Shown piece by piece: positions 52,570-61,564 of a DNA stretch of 64,000 bases. Location of the stretch: positions 62,001 to 126,000 of the forward strand of contig NZ_LARW01000077.1 in the NCBI RefSeq assembly GCF_000971055.1, read 5' to 3'. Under the pieces are notes generated by a model. That model was given only the letters and a program-made list of their open reading frames with translations, ran no database searches and was not told where the DNA came from. The translations under genes and the position numbers were made by a program. The DNA is from Sphingomonas sp. SRS2. Its GTDB lineage: Bacteria > Pseudomonadota > Alphaproteobacteria > Sphingomonadales > Sphingomonadaceae. Within the stretch, counting starts at the first letter, position 1; each line of letters opens with the position of its first letter.

Positions 52570-52839
52570 TTACTTGCGCAGGCCGAGCTTTGCGATCAGC
52601 GCTGCGTAGCGGGAAGCGTCTTCCTTCTTGAGATAATCGAGAAGGCTGCGGCGCTTGTTGACCAGCATCAGCAGACCGCGGCGCGAGTGATTATCCTTCG
52701 CGTGGGTCTTGAAGTGCTCGGTCAGGTTGACGATGCGCTCGGTCAGGATCGCGACCTGGACTTCGGGGCTGCCGGTGTCACCCTCGGTACGGGCGTTGTC
52801 AGCAATGATCGCGGTCTTGCGCTCGGCGGTAACGGTCAT
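52570..52839 (-). CDS. rpsO: Ribosomal protein S15
   Basis: S15 binds the central domain of 16S rRNA. The 89-residue protein is of normal length with the universal [18 protein letters not shown] block, and [13 protein letters not shown] near the end. The start ATG overlaps the truB stop by four bases. A hairpin follows and then pnp, the standard truB-rpsO-pnp order. Confidence 0.97.
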   Translation of the reverse strand: MTVTAERKTAIIADNARTEGDTGSPEVQVAILTERIVNLTEHFKTHAKDNHSRRGLLMLVNKRRSLLDYLKKEDASRYAALIAKLGLRK

Positions 52840-53756
52840 ATGTCTTCCTTCGACATCAGGTTAAAGCCCCGCACCACCCAGACCTCATGGTCATCGGCCT
52901 CGACCAGCGCGACGGGCGTTTCGCCCTCGATCGCAAGGTTGAGGCCGGTGGGTGCGGCGATCCCGGTCAGCCGGCGTCCCTGGCGGAACGCATGTGCCTG
53001 ATCGGGGGTGACGGAAAGAGCCGGGATGTCGTCCAGCCCTGCCGTCAACGGCAATAGTGCCGTTTCAAGCCGCCGGGCCTTAGCGAGTTCGTCCAGTTTG
53101 TCCAGCGAAATCGCGGGTTCGAGCGTGAACGGCCCGGCCTTGGTGCGGCGGAGCATGGTGACATGCCCCACGGTGCCGAGCGCGAGCGCGATGTCCCGCG
53201 CGAGGCTTCGGATATAGGTGCCCTTGGAGACGGTCGCGGAGAGGGTGATCTCGGGCAGTTCGTCGCCTTCTCCGCTATCGGCGGGCGCCTGGACGACGAG
53301 CCGGTGGATCGTCACCGGCCGCGTCTTGATGTCGAACGTCTCGCCGGCCCGCGCGCGATCATAGGCGCGCTCGCCGTCTATCTTTAGCGCGGAATAGGCG
53401 GGCGGCACCTGCTCGATCGGCCCGGTGAATCCCACCAGCGCCGCCTCAATCGCGGCGCGGGTCGGGCGGACGTCGGATGTCGCAACCGCTTTCCCCTCGG
53501 CATCCAGCGTGTCGGTCTGGATCCCGAAACCGATGGTGAAGTCATAGGCCTTGTCGGCGTCGAGCATTCGCCCCGACAGCTTGGTCGCCTCGCCGAGCGC
53601 GACCGGCAGCACGCCCGTCGCCAGCGGATCGAGCGTTCCGCCATGACCGACCTTGTATTTGCCATAGCTGCCGGCCTTCAGGGCGCGTTTCACCGCCGAG
53701 ACGATATCGGTCGAGCCCGGGCCGAGAGGTTTGTCGATGATGAGCCAGCCATGCAT
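52836..53756 (-). CDS. truB: tRNA pseudouridine(55) synthase
   Basis: TruB makes pseudouridine 55 in the T-loop of tRNAs. The 306-residue protein has [17 protein letters not shown], catalytic Asp in [16 protein letters not shown], and the C-terminal PUA-like end. ATG 53756 gives [10 protein letters not shown] as in homologues; the longer frame upstream is not needed. It heads the leftward truB-rpsO-pnp unit, separated from rbfA, its usual neighbour. Confidence 0.95.
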   Translation of the reverse strand: MHGWLIIDKPLGPGSTDIVSAVKRALKAGSYGKYKVGHGGTLDPLATGVLPVALGEATKLSGRMLDADKAYDFTIGFGIQTDTLDAEGKAVATSDVRPTRAAIEAALVGFTGPIEQVPPAYSALKIDGERAYDRARAGETFDIKTRPVTIHRLVVQAPADSGEGDELPEITLSATVSKGTYIRSLARDIALALGTVGHVTMLRRTKAGPFTLEPAISLDKLDELAKARRLETALLPLTAGLDDIPALSVTPDQAHAFRQGRRLTGIAAPTGLNLAIEGETPVALVEADDHEVWVVRGFNLMSKEDI

Positions 53757-53885
53757 GGCGCGCGGCTGTAGACATGTTGCGTCCGTCATGCCAGCGCCGA
53801 CCCGCCACCGGCCTTTGCGCATTGTCATGTTGCGGATCGGCGCGCGGCGGGCCAGACTGCGGACAACGCTTCCAGGGGTTAAGAG

Positions 53886-54125
53886 ATGAAAGATATCAAC
53901 TGGGATGCCCCGGCGCAGCTTCATGAGCGCAGCGACGGCGGGTCCGATATGTTCTACGATTTCAAGACGCTGAAAAGCGGTCCGCTGGCCGAGCTGGTCG
54001 CGCATGTGATGGCGCTGCCGACGGCGGAGCGGGAGCGTGTCGTGATAGACGCGGCGGGGATCGGTTCGATCAATGTGCAGGACATCGCCGGGCTGGCCGA
54101 GCGGTCGGATTTTCCGGCTAGCTGA
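53886..54125 (+). CDS. Hypothetical protein (79 aa)
   Basis: ATG 53886 follows GGTTAAGAG, an acceptable binding site. The product is soluble and acidic: an N-terminal part MFYDFKTLKSGPLAELVAHVM, then a LPTAERERVVIDAAGIGSI segment that resembles a short strand-helix unit. No family is recognised. It is divergent from truB and ends six bases before the convergent MBL hydrolase gene. Protein-like composition and start signal support a real gene. Confidence 0.6.
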   Translation: MKDINWDAPAQLHERSDGGSDMFYDFKTLKSGPLAELVAHVMALPTAERERVVIDAAGIGSINVQDIAGLAERSDFPAS

Positions 54126-54131
54126 GCCGCC

Positions 54132-55097
54132 TCAGATCTCCAGCTCAAGGCTGTCATACGAGCAGACGATTTCGAGCGGCGTCCGGTCCTTGCGGTTGAG
54201 CGCCTCGTAGCGGACCGTCTCGTCGAACAGATTGTCGATGTCGGCGTCGCTGCTGGTCGGTTCGTGATGGAACAGCGCCAGCTTCTTCACCCCCGCGCCG
54301 TGGCAGAGGTTGACCGCCATCACGTTGCTCGAATGGCCCCAGTCGGCCTTCAGCGTGATGCTCTCCGCCAGTGAATACATCGTGTCGCAGATGACCAGAT
54401 CGGCCTTGTCGAAGAAGGTCTCGAACGCCTCCTTGTCCTCGATGTCCTCCATCCGGTGCTCGGCGTCGGTCGAGAACACCAGCGTCTTGCCGTCCTTGCG
54501 GAACTTCCAGGCGTAGGAGACATGGCTGTGGTCCTGCGGCATCAGCTCCACCTCGACACCGTCGACGACATGGGTTTCGCCCGGCGTCAGCACCTTGAAC
54601 TCGATCTTGGCGCGCAGCCAGTCGAACGCGACCGGGAAGCTGATCTCCTCCTGCTGACGGCGCAACGCAGCCTCGCAGTCGGCATGGCCCGAATGGATGA
54701 TGATATGCGCGCCCGGATCAAAGGCCGGCCCGAAGAAGGGAAAGCCCATGATATGGTCCCAATGCAGGTGAGACATGAAGAAGTTGTACGTCCGCGATCG
54801 TCCTTGCTGGGCGATCCGGCGGAAGGCGTCGTTGCCCAGCTCGCGCAGGCCCGATCCCATGTCGAGAATGAAGAAGCTGTCGTCGGCGCCTTCGAGTTCC
54901 AGGCAGGTGGTCGCGCCGCCATAGGTGTGGCCCTCGCCGAAGCTCAGTTCGTCATTGATGAAGGCTCGGGCTGCGGCCTCGTCGGCGAAGCTGCGGCCCG
55001 ACGCGCGCATCAGCGCATTGGTCAGCTTGTCCTCGATGACGCGCGCGCGGGGAGCAACCGGCAAGGATCCTCTCGTTCCCCAAAAGCGCACCAGCAT
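54132..55097 (-). CDS. MBL-fold metallo-hydrolase
   Basis: The 321-residue protein is a metallo-beta-lactamase-fold hydrolase with the metal motif SHLHWDH (about 109-115), further ligands near MPQDHSH, STDAEH and a late HHEP. The N-terminal FWGTRGSLPVA and TYGGATTCLEL are typical of a cytosolic branch related to PhnP and phosphodiesterases. The substrate is unknown. It starts ten bases after the STAS gene, so the two are co-transcribed and may form a signalling unit. Confidence 0.87.
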   Translation of the reverse strand: MLVRFWGTRGSLPVAPRARVIEDKLTNALMRASGRSFADEAAARAFINDELSFGEGHTYGGATTCLELEGADDSFFILDMGSGLRELGNDAFRRIAQQGRSRTYNFFMSHLHWDHIMGFPFFGPAFDPGAHIIIHSGHADCEAALRRQQEEISFPVAFDWLRAKIEFKVLTPGETHVVDGVEVELMPQDHSHVSYAWKFRKDGKTLVFSTDAEHRMEDIEDKEAFETFFDKADLVICDTMYSLAESITLKADWGHSSNVMAVNLCHGAGVKKLALFHHEPTSSDADIDNLFDETVRYEALNRKDRTPLEIVCSYDSLELEI

Positions 55098-55107
55098 CTA
55101 AAGCTCC

Positions 55108-55443
55108 TCAGCCGCCATCGGCGTCGAGATCGTCGACGATGTCGAAGATCAGTTGATAACGGCTTATCTCCAGCACTTCGCGGATCGCCGGATTGGGCCG
55201 CGCCAGTACGATCTTTACATCGCTGGTGATCGCTTCCTTGCGGGCGATCGTCAACGCCATCAACGCCGTGGCCGAGATATGTTCGACGGCCGAAAGGTCG
55301 ACGACGAATTCGCCGTCGCCTGCCGCGGCCGCCGCGACGCCCTCGCGCAGATGGACAAGAAAGGCTTCACGCGCGTCATCGCCGATGTCGCCCGCTGGTC
55401 GCCCTACCGGTCCTCGCGCCGATGACGACGCCGCCCATATCAT
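55108..55443 (-). CDS. STAS-domain protein (anti-sigma antagonist-like)
   Basis: The 111-residue product has the STAS core: EFVVDLSAVEHISATALMALTIARKEA, where the Ser in HIS-A is at the site phosphorylated in SpoIIAA/RsbV proteins, then VKIVLARPNPAIREVLEISR. The first strand of the domain is poorly preserved (MIWAASSSARG). A GGGGGAGGG site precedes ATG 55443. STAS proteins of this kind switch partners with anti-sigma kinases; no kinase or phosphatase gene is adjacent. Pairing with the MBL protein is of interest. Confidence 0.8.
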   Translation of the reverse strand: MIWAASSSARGPVGRPAGDIGDDAREAFLVHLREGVAAAAAGDGEFVVDLSAVEHISATALMALTIARKEAITSDVKIVLARPNPAIREVLEISRYQLIFDIVDDLDADGG

Positions 55444-55513
55444 CGAAGCCCTCCCCCTGCTCCGTCCCGTAACGAAGCTTAGGGACTCTAAGTGCTCACT
55501 GCAACGGGACTGA

Positions 55514-56143
55514 TTACCGGCTTGTCAGCAGCTTTCCCACCTGCGGGGTGATGCCTTTGACGATTACGGAAACGCCCCGTGCATTGGGGTGGATCGCATC
55601 GCCGATGTGCAGCGACCGGTCTCCGACTATGCCAGCGAGGAAGAAGGGGTAGAGCGGCACGCGATATTTTGCGGCCAGCCGGGCATAGATCGGATTGAAG
55701 CGCTTCGCATAATCTGGCCCCAGATTGGGCGCCGCGACCATGCCGGCAAGGAGGATCTTGATCCTGCGCTTGGACAGTTCGGCGAGGATCGCGTCGAGAT
55801 TGGCCTCCGCCCGCGCCGGATCGAGCCCGCGCAGCATGTCGTTCGCGCCGAGCTCGACGATCACCACGTCGGGCCTGGCCTTGAGCGAGGCAAGCACCCA
55901 GTTCAGCCGCGCGCGTCCCTGTGCGGTGGTGTCGCCCGACACCCCGGCATTATGCACCCGCGCCGCGATCCCCTGCTTACGAAGCGCGGCCTCCAGCTGG
56001 GGCGCGAATCCCTGGCCCGGCGGCAGCCGGTACCCCGCCATCAGGCTATCGCCAAAGGCGAGCACCAGCTTGTCTGCGGCCTGGGCGGCGGCGGACATCG
56101 ACAGCAGGGCGAGGAAGGCGAAGGCGGTGCGGAAAAAGGTCAT
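55514..56143 (-). CDS. SGNH/GDSL arylesterase (TesA/TAP-like), exported
   Basis: The 209-residue enzyme has a signal peptide (cut near AAAQAAD) and the four SGNH blocks: FGDSLMAGY (Ser), NAGVSGDTT (Gly), ELGANDMLRG (Asn) and GDAIHPNARG with the Asp and His of the triad. This is the periplasmic thioesterase I/arylesterase type (E. coli TesA). It should hydrolyse thioesters and small esters. It precedes the STAS gene by 70 bases on the same strand. Confidence 0.9.
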   Translation of the reverse strand: MTFFRTAFAFLALLSMSAAAQAADKLVLAFGDSLMAGYRLPPGQGFAPQLEAALRKQGIAARVHNAGVSGDTTAQGRARLNWVLASLKARPDVVIVELGANDMLRGLDPARAEANLDAILAELSKRRIKILLAGMVAAPNLGPDYAKRFNPIYARLAAKYRVPLYPFFLAGIVGDRSLHIGDAIHPNARGVSVIVKGITPQVGKLLTSR

Positions 56144-56191
56144 GGGGCCGATATTGGCACGGGGGCGGGGAATGTCACCCCTCGGCCGGCG

Positions 56192-56791
56192 TTATCGCCG
56201 CGTGAGCAGCGGATAAGGATTGATCGCCTTGCCCTGCCACCAGCCTTCGCCGGGCGCCATCGCGTTGATGGCATAATGGAGATGGGGGGCTTCAGGGCTG
56301 GCGTCGCCGGTCGATCCTACGGTGCCGATCATATGGCCCTGGGGTACCTTTTGTCCTTCGGTCAGGCCGGGAGCATAGGCGTCGAGATGGGCGTAATAGT
56401 CGATCCATTGCCCGCCGTCGCGGCGAATATAGACGGTGGTGCCGCCCAACTTGCTCTCGAACAACTTCTCGACCGTGCCGGCCGCCGCGGCGATCACCGG
56501 GGTGCCGCGCGGCGCCATGATGTCGATCGCATCGTGGATGCGGCCCTCGCCGCGCGCATCGTCGAAAGTGTCGGTGAGCTGGTTCGCGACGATCCCGGCG
56601 ACCGGGATGACCAGTGGGCCGGATCGAACCACCTCGATGGTCTTGCCCGTGCCGGCCCCCATCCTGGCCACTGGGGCGGGCGATGTGGCCATTGTACGGG
56701 GCGCGTCATTCCCCGGCAGGTTGAGGATGATCACCCAGATCACATAGCCTACCACCGCCACCAATAGCAGCATTGCGATCTTGCGGATCAT
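56192..56791 (-). CDS. M23 family metallopeptidase, membrane-anchored
   Basis: The 199-residue protein has one N-terminal membrane helix (IAMLLLVAVVGYVIWVIIL), then a LytM/M23 domain with zinc ligands in HDAIDIMAP (HxxxD) and HLHY (HxH). All ligands are present, so it can be an active peptidoglycan endopeptidase in the periplasm. ATG 56791 has a strong GGAGGAGAG site; the frame upstream is not supported. It lies 26 bases after an L,D-transpeptidase gene, making a cell-wall pair. Confidence 0.88.
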   Translation of the reverse strand: MIRKIAMLLLVAVVGYVIWVIILNLPGNDAPRTMATSPAPVARMGAGTGKTIEVVRSGPLVIPVAGIVANQLTDTFDDARGEGRIHDAIDIMAPRGTPVIAAAAGTVEKLFESKLGGTTVYIRRDGGQWIDYYAHLDAYAPGLTEGQKVPQGHMIGTVGSTGDASPEAPHLHYAINAMAPGEGWWQGKAINPYPLLTRR

Positions 56792-56817
56792 CCCTCTCTC
56801 CTCCTGCCGGGCCAGAC

Positions 56818-57798
56818 TTATTCTTGGAAGGTCGCCGGGGTGCCCGGCTTGATCATCATCGCCAGCCGCGCGGCATCCCAATTGGTCAGGCGGATGCAGC
56901 CATGGCTTTCCGTCCGGCCGATCTTTTCGGGGTTCGGCGTCCCGTGGATGCCATAATGCTTCTTGTCGAGATCGAGCCAGACCACGCCGACAGGTCCGTT
57001 CGGACCCGGCGGCAGCAGCGCCTTCTCGTCCTTGTTCTCGGCATCCCAGAACAGTTCGGCATTATAATGGAAGGGCGGGTTATACGCCGCGCCCTGAATC
57101 TTCCAGTTGCCGATGGGCAGTGGATCATGGCCGCTGCCCATCGTCGCGGGGAATTGCGCGACGAGCTTGCCTGCGCCGTCGAAGACGCGCAGCACGCTGT
57201 CAGACTTGTCGACGACGACCTTCGCACCTTCGGGCTGATCCGACCCGACATTGAGCGTCCACAGCGTCTTGCGCCAGGCCGGGTTGAGGCTTTCAGCGAA
57301 CTCTTGCTTCGGTGGAATCACGTTCGGCACCTTGATCACCGCGCCCACGGCCAGTTTCGCGCCCGGCTTGTTCAGCGCGATCAGCGTCGCCTTCGTGGTG
57401 TGATAGCGCTCGGCGAGCTTTTCCGCCGCGTCCGAATAGCCGAGTGACTTCATCTTGGCCTTGTCGATCTCCTTTGCGGGCAGCGGACCGACGAACGGTC
57501 CTTCGAGAATTTGCTCGTTGAGTTTGATTTCGATGACGGTCGGCATCGCCCGGTGCGGCTCGAAGCTCTCCAGCGTCGCCGCATCGAGCTGGCCGGTCTC
57601 AGGCAAGCCCTTCGCTTCCTGATAGCCCTTGAGCGCTCCGGTAAAGCTCGCGCCCTTCGCGCCGTCGATTACGCCCGGACCGAAACCGAGCCGGTCGAGC
57701 AGCACCTGTGCGCCCAATATGCGCGGGTCGGGGGCTGCCGCCATCGCCATGGCGGGCAGGACGGCAGTAGTCAGGATCAGGGTTTTCAGCAGGCGCAC
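56818..57798 (-). CDS. L,D-transpeptidase with peptidoglycan-binding domain, exported
   Basis: The 326-residue protein has a signal peptide (ending AMAMAAAP), a peptidoglycan-binding domain at about 28-80 (LLDRLGFGPGVIDG), a LysM-like part (AERYHTTKATLIALNKPG) and a YkuD domain with HGTPNP and SHGCIRLTN, containing the His and the catalytic Cys. It should form 3-3 cross-links or attach proteins to peptidoglycan. The GTG start at 57798 follows GAGGAG. It is the second YkuD protein of the window. Confidence 0.92.
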   Translation of the reverse strand: MRLLKTLILTTAVLPAMAMAAAPDPRILGAQVLLDRLGFGPGVIDGAKGASFTGALKGYQEAKGLPETGQLDAATLESFEPHRAMPTVIEIKLNEQILEGPFVGPLPAKEIDKAKMKSLGYSDAAEKLAERYHTTKATLIALNKPGAKLAVGAVIKVPNVIPPKQEFAESLNPAWRKTLWTLNVGSDQPEGAKVVVDKSDSVLRVFDGAGKLVAQFPATMGSGHDPLPIGNWKIQGAAYNPPFHYNAELFWDAENKDEKALLPPGPNGPVGVVWLDLDKKHYGIHGTPNPEKIGRTESHGCIRLTNWDAARLAMMIKPGTPATFQE

Positions 57799-57876
57799 GC
57801 AACACTCCTCTTGTCGTAACGAGGGGAGAACGTTCGCCTTGGCTTTTCTTTCCGTCCTATCTGAAACGCGCTGCGA

Positions 57877-59373
57877 TCAGGGCGCGGCGACCGCCAGCTT
57901 GAGCTCCTGCAGCGTGGGTGTCGCTGTCGGGCCCAGCAGGAAGCTGCCGGTGATCCGGCCTGTTTCGCAGGTCCATGTGAACTTGCCCGCCATTGCGGTG
58001 GTCGCGGTGACGGATTCGGTCGTCGCGCAGCCGCCGACCTCGCGTTTCAACCGGGCGAGGTCGGTGTTCCAGTGCGCCGCGTCGCGATCCATCAGGAAGT
58101 TCATCGCCAGCCGGCCGGGCGCCGCCATCACGTCGCCCGCCGCCCAGATCGCGCGTGCCGCGGCATAGCCCGCGATCACGCCGGGGCTCGCCGCCGTTTC
58201 GCGATCGTCGGGCAGCGCCTTTGCCGCCTTGAGGGCCAGCGCGGCGCGGAACGCGGGCATCGAAGGGCCGCCATAGGTGCGGTTGGTGAAGGCGAAGATG
58301 CCCACGCCCTTGTCGGGCAGAAGCGTCACTACCGATCCATATCCCGGATATCCGCCGCCATGCGTCAACACCCGCCCAAGATCGCAATCGTCGACGATCC
58401 GCCATGCCATGCCATAGGCGACAGCCTGCCGGCAGGGGGTTCCGCCGATCGCCGTGGCCCGCATCTCGGCGGAGATGAAATTCGATCCCTCGACGATCGC
58501 CCGCACCGTCGCGCGCGCCACCGGTCCCTTGTCGGCCCCGTCGCGCGCAGGCCACGCCGAAAGCAGGAAGCCGACCCAGCGGGCATAGTCCCTCGCGCTC
58601 GTCTCCATTCCGCCCATCGCCCCGAAGGCGCCGTCCGCCATGTCGGGCTCGCGCAGCCAGCCATTGTCCTGCCAGCGATAGCCGAGCGCGCGCCGCGCGG
58701 GCGGGGAGGCGGCAACGTCATAGCCGGTGGAGTTCATCCCCAGCGGGCGCAGCAGCGTATCCCGGATATAGTCCTGATAGCGCTTGCCTGCGACGTTGGT
58801 GATAATCCGGCCGAGCGTCGCATAGCCGAAGTTCGAATATTCCATGGCGATACCGGCGGGGCGCGAGAAGGGCACCCCGGCCTTGAGCATCGCGGTGAAT
58901 TCGGGCTCGGTCAGCGGCTGTTGCCGGTCGCCCCAGGGATTGTCGTCGACGAAGCCGGCGATATGATTGAGCAGGTCGCGCACGGTGATGCGCGGCGCAT
59001 CGCTGGTCGGATATTTCCAGCCGCGCATCTCGGGAACGTAGCGTTCGGCGGGAGCGTCGAGCGAGAGCCTGCCCTCGTCGCGCAGCTTGAGGATGGCAAG
59101 CGCGGTGAACGCCTTGCTCATCGATGCGATGCGGAACAGGCTATCGTCGTCGACCGGCCTGCGGCCGTCGAGGTTCTGCACGCCCAGCCCCTTCACATGG
59201 ACGAGCCTGCCGTCGGCGACGATGCCGTAGACGAGCCCCGGCACATGCGCGTCGACCTTCCACTGCGCGAAGATGCGGTCGACCTCGGCGATCGATGCTG
59301 CATCGATGTCGGCGGCGCGCAGCGGCGCGGCGGCCAGCAGCAGGAGTGAAGAGATCAGAATCCGGAACAGCAT
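57877..59373 (-). CDS. Class C beta-lactamase-type serine hydrolase, exported
   Basis: The 498-residue protein has a signal peptide (ending PLRAAD), the catalytic SxxK in RIASMSKAFTAL (about 85-95), and YSNFGYATLG, the Tyr-x-Asn motif. The HGGGYPGYGS segment corresponds to the third conserved element. A C-terminal domain of about 120 residues follows, as in esterase EstB/DD-peptidase relatives. It may act on peptidoglycan peptides or esters; resistance to beta-lactams cannot be inferred. Confidence 0.88.
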   Translation of the reverse strand: MLFRILISSLLLLAAAPLRAADIDAASIAEVDRIFAQWKVDAHVPGLVYGIVADGRLVHVKGLGVQNLDGRRPVDDDSLFRIASMSKAFTALAILKLRDEGRLSLDAPAERYVPEMRGWKYPTSDAPRITVRDLLNHIAGFVDDNPWGDRQQPLTEPEFTAMLKAGVPFSRPAGIAMEYSNFGYATLGRIITNVAGKRYQDYIRDTLLRPLGMNSTGYDVAASPPARRALGYRWQDNGWLREPDMADGAFGAMGGMETSARDYARWVGFLLSAWPARDGADKGPVARATVRAIVEGSNFISAEMRATAIGGTPCRQAVAYGMAWRIVDDCDLGRVLTHGGGYPGYGSVVTLLPDKGVGIFAFTNRTYGGPSMPAFRAALALKAAKALPDDRETAASPGVIAGYAAARAIWAAGDVMAAPGRLAMNFLMDRDAAHWNTDLARLKREVGGCATTESVTATTAMAGKFTWTCETGRITGSFLLGPTATPTLQELKLAVAAP

Positions 59374-59386
59374 CGGCGCACACTCC

Positions 59387-59468
59387 CGTCGCCCCAGCGA
59401 AAACCGGGACCTGTTGCTTCAGGTTGAGCATGAAGGAACGAGAGATTCCAGCTTTCGCTGGAATGAGG
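59387..59468. repeat. Interspersed palindromic element, copy 4 (82 nt)
   Basis: Ends CGTCGCCCCAGCGAAAAC and GCTTTCGCTGGAATGAGG are imperfectly complementary; the inner GAGATTCCAGC matches copy 1. It lies between the HPP gene and the serine hydrolase, both leftward, ending one base before the HPP stop. Confidence 0.65.
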
Positions 59469-59469
59469 A

Positions 59470-59946
59470 TCAGGAAGAAGGTTCAACCGTTCGCACGGTC
59501 CAGCGGCGCAGCCCAACGCCGACCAGCGCCACCGCCGCGGCCCCCAGCATCAGCAGGGGCACCGCGAGGTGCGGCGGTACAGGGTGAAGCGTGAAGACAA
59601 GACCGGTGGCCGCCGCTGGAGGATGTACCGCGCGAAACAGCATCATCAGCAGCAGCCCGATCGTCGCGGCGATGATCGCGACCAGCACCGACGCCCCGAA
59701 GAGCCAGCCCGCCATTGATCCGACAAGCGCTGTCGCCGCATGTCCAGCGAGGATCGGCCACGGCCGGGCCGACGAGGCCTTTGGCGTGGTTGCGATCAGC
59801 GCGACCGAATTGACCAGCGGCATCCACATCGCGACGATCCCGAAATGATGCGCCAGCCCGCCGAACAGCGCCAGCGTGACGAGGAACATCGACGCCGCCA
59901 GCAGCATTGCCCGCCACGACATTACATCGGTCGTCGTCCAGGGCAT
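59470..59946 (-). CDS. HPP family membrane protein (short form)
   Basis: The 158-residue protein has four hydrophobic segments (MLLAASMFLVTLALFGGL; VSVALIATT region; VLVAIIAATIGLLLMMLF; LLMLGAAAVALVGVGL) and the HPP-type RAVHPPAAATGLVF. It lacks the soluble C-terminal part of its homologue at 46445-47179. It follows prfC by four bases and is probably co-transcribed with it. Function unknown. Confidence 0.8.
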   Translation of the reverse strand: MPWTTTDVMSWRAMLLAASMFLVTLALFGGLAHHFGIVAMWMPLVNSVALIATTPKASSARPWPILAGHAATALVGSMAGWLFGASVLVAIIAATIGLLLMMLFRAVHPPAAATGLVFTLHPVPPHLAVPLLMLGAAAVALVGVGLRRWTVRTVEPSS

Positions 59947-59950
59947 GCGA

Positions 59951-61534
59951 TCAGCGCCGGTCCTTGGTCGCCGAGAAGCGCAATTTCGGGAACTTGCCCT
60001 GGATATAGTTCAGTTCCCACTGATCCTTCGCCATGAAAACCGGCGCGCCATCGCGGTCCTCGGCCATGGCCGAGCGATGAAGCCCCTTGAACTCCTCCAG
60101 CGTCTTGTCGTCGTCGGCGGCGATCCAGCGCGCAGTGTCCCATGGCGAGGGCTCGAATCCCGCCTCGACCTTATATTCGGCCTGGAGCCGCGAAATCATC
60201 ACTTCGAGCTGGAGCTGCCCCACCACGCCGACGATCCACTGCGATCCGATCGACGGATGGAAGACCTGCATGATGCCTTCCTCGGCCATGTCGTTGAGCG
60301 CGTTGCGCAGCTGCTTGGTCTTGGTTGGATCGGCGAGCTTCACGCGGCGCAGGATTTCGGGCGCGAAATTGGGCAGGCCGGTGAAGCGGATCATCTCGCC
60401 CTCGGTCAGCGTATCGCCGACGCGCAGCGTGCCATGATTGGGGATGCCGATGATGTCGCCCGGATATGCCTCCTCGGCGAGCTCGCGATTCTGCGCGAAG
60501 AACAGGATCGGGCTGTGCACCGCGATCGTCTTGCCGGTGCCGATCTGGCTGAGCTTCATGCCCCTTTTGAACTTGCCCGAGCATAGCCGCATGAAGGCGA
60601 CCCGGTCGCGATGCTGCGGATTCATGTTGGCCTGCACCTTGAAGATGAAGCCGGCCACATTGGGCTCGCCCGGATCGACGTCGCGCGGTTCACCCGGCTG
60701 GGGGCGTGGGCTGGGCGCGAAATCGGCGAGCGCGTCTATCAGTTGCTCGACGCCGAAATCCTTGAGCGCCGATCCGAAATAGACCGGGGTCAGGTCGCCG
60801 TTGCGATAGGCGACCTCGTCGAACGGCGCATAGCCGATCTGCGCGAGTTCGGCTTCCTCGCGAAGCTGCGCCAGAGTGTCGGCGGGCAGAATGTCGTCGA
60901 GCTGCGAATCGCCAAGCCCGGCGACGGCGATCGCATCGCCCTCATAGGCGCCGGTCGCGTCGGCGGCGGGGCGGTAGAGCCGGTCGCGGGCGAGATCGTA
61001 AATGCCCTCGAACATGCCGCCCATGCCGGCGGGCCAGCTCATCGGCGAAACGTCGAGCGCCAGCGCATCGGCAATCTCGTCGAGCAGTTCGAAGGGCGGG
61101 CGGCCTTCGCGGTCGACCTTGTTGATGAAGGTGATGATCGGCACCGAGCGCAGGCGGCAGACTTCGAAGAGCTTGCGGGTCTGCGGCTCGATGCCCTTGG
61201 CGGCGTCGATCACCATAACCGCCGAATCGACCGCGGTCAGCGTGCGATAGGTATCTTCGGAGAAATCTTCGTGGCCCGGCGTGTCGAGCAGGTTGAAGGT
61301 GATCCCGCCGCGCTCGAAGGTCATTACCGACGAGGTGACCGAGATGCCGCGCTGCTGCTCGATCTTCATCCAGTCGGATCGCGCCCGCCGCGTCTGCCCG
61401 CGGGCCTTCACCTCGCCGGCGAGATGGATCGCACCGCCGAAATAGAGCAGCTTCTCGGTCAGCGTGGTCTTGCCGGCATCCGGGTGCGAGATGATCGCGA
61501 AGGTGCGGCGGTCGGGGCGGTTCTGCTTGTCCAT
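59951..61534 (-). CDS. prfC: Peptide chain release factor 3
   Basis: RF3 is the GTPase that recycles RF1/RF2. The 527-residue protein has ISHPDAGKTTLTE (P-loop), QQRGISVTSSV (switch I), DTPGHEDFSEDT (switch II) and NKVDRE, plus the RF3-specific C-terminal domain. Length and motifs are normal. It is divergent from the flavoprotein gene, with only 30 bases between the starts. Confidence 0.96.
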   Translation of the reverse strand: MDKQNRPDRRTFAIISHPDAGKTTLTEKLLYFGGAIHLAGEVKARGQTRRARSDWMKIEQQRGISVTSSVMTFERGGITFNLLDTPGHEDFSEDTYRTLTAVDSAVMVIDAAKGIEPQTRKLFEVCRLRSVPIITFINKVDREGRPPFELLDEIADALALDVSPMSWPAGMGGMFEGIYDLARDRLYRPAADATGAYEGDAIAVAGLGDSQLDDILPADTLAQLREEAELAQIGYAPFDEVAYRNGDLTPVYFGSALKDFGVEQLIDALADFAPSPRPQPGEPRDVDPGEPNVAGFIFKVQANMNPQHRDRVAFMRLCSGKFKRGMKLSQIGTGKTIAVHSPILFFAQNRELAEEAYPGDIIGIPNHGTLRVGDTLTEGEMIRFTGLPNFAPEILRRVKLADPTKTKQLRNALNDMAEEGIMQVFHPSIGSQWIVGVVGQLQLEVMISRLQAEYKVEAGFEPSPWDTARWIAADDDKTLEEFKGLHRSAMAEDRDGAPVFMAKDQWELNYIQGKFPKLRFSATKDRR

Positions 61535-61564
61535 GATGGCCGCGGCGGATAGCAGCGATGATCC

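Noticed and set aside
57877-59373. Beta-lactamase resistance gene
   Set aside because: SxxK and YxN motifs are shared by many esterases and DD-peptidases; no specific lactamase features, and the C-terminal extension argues against it.
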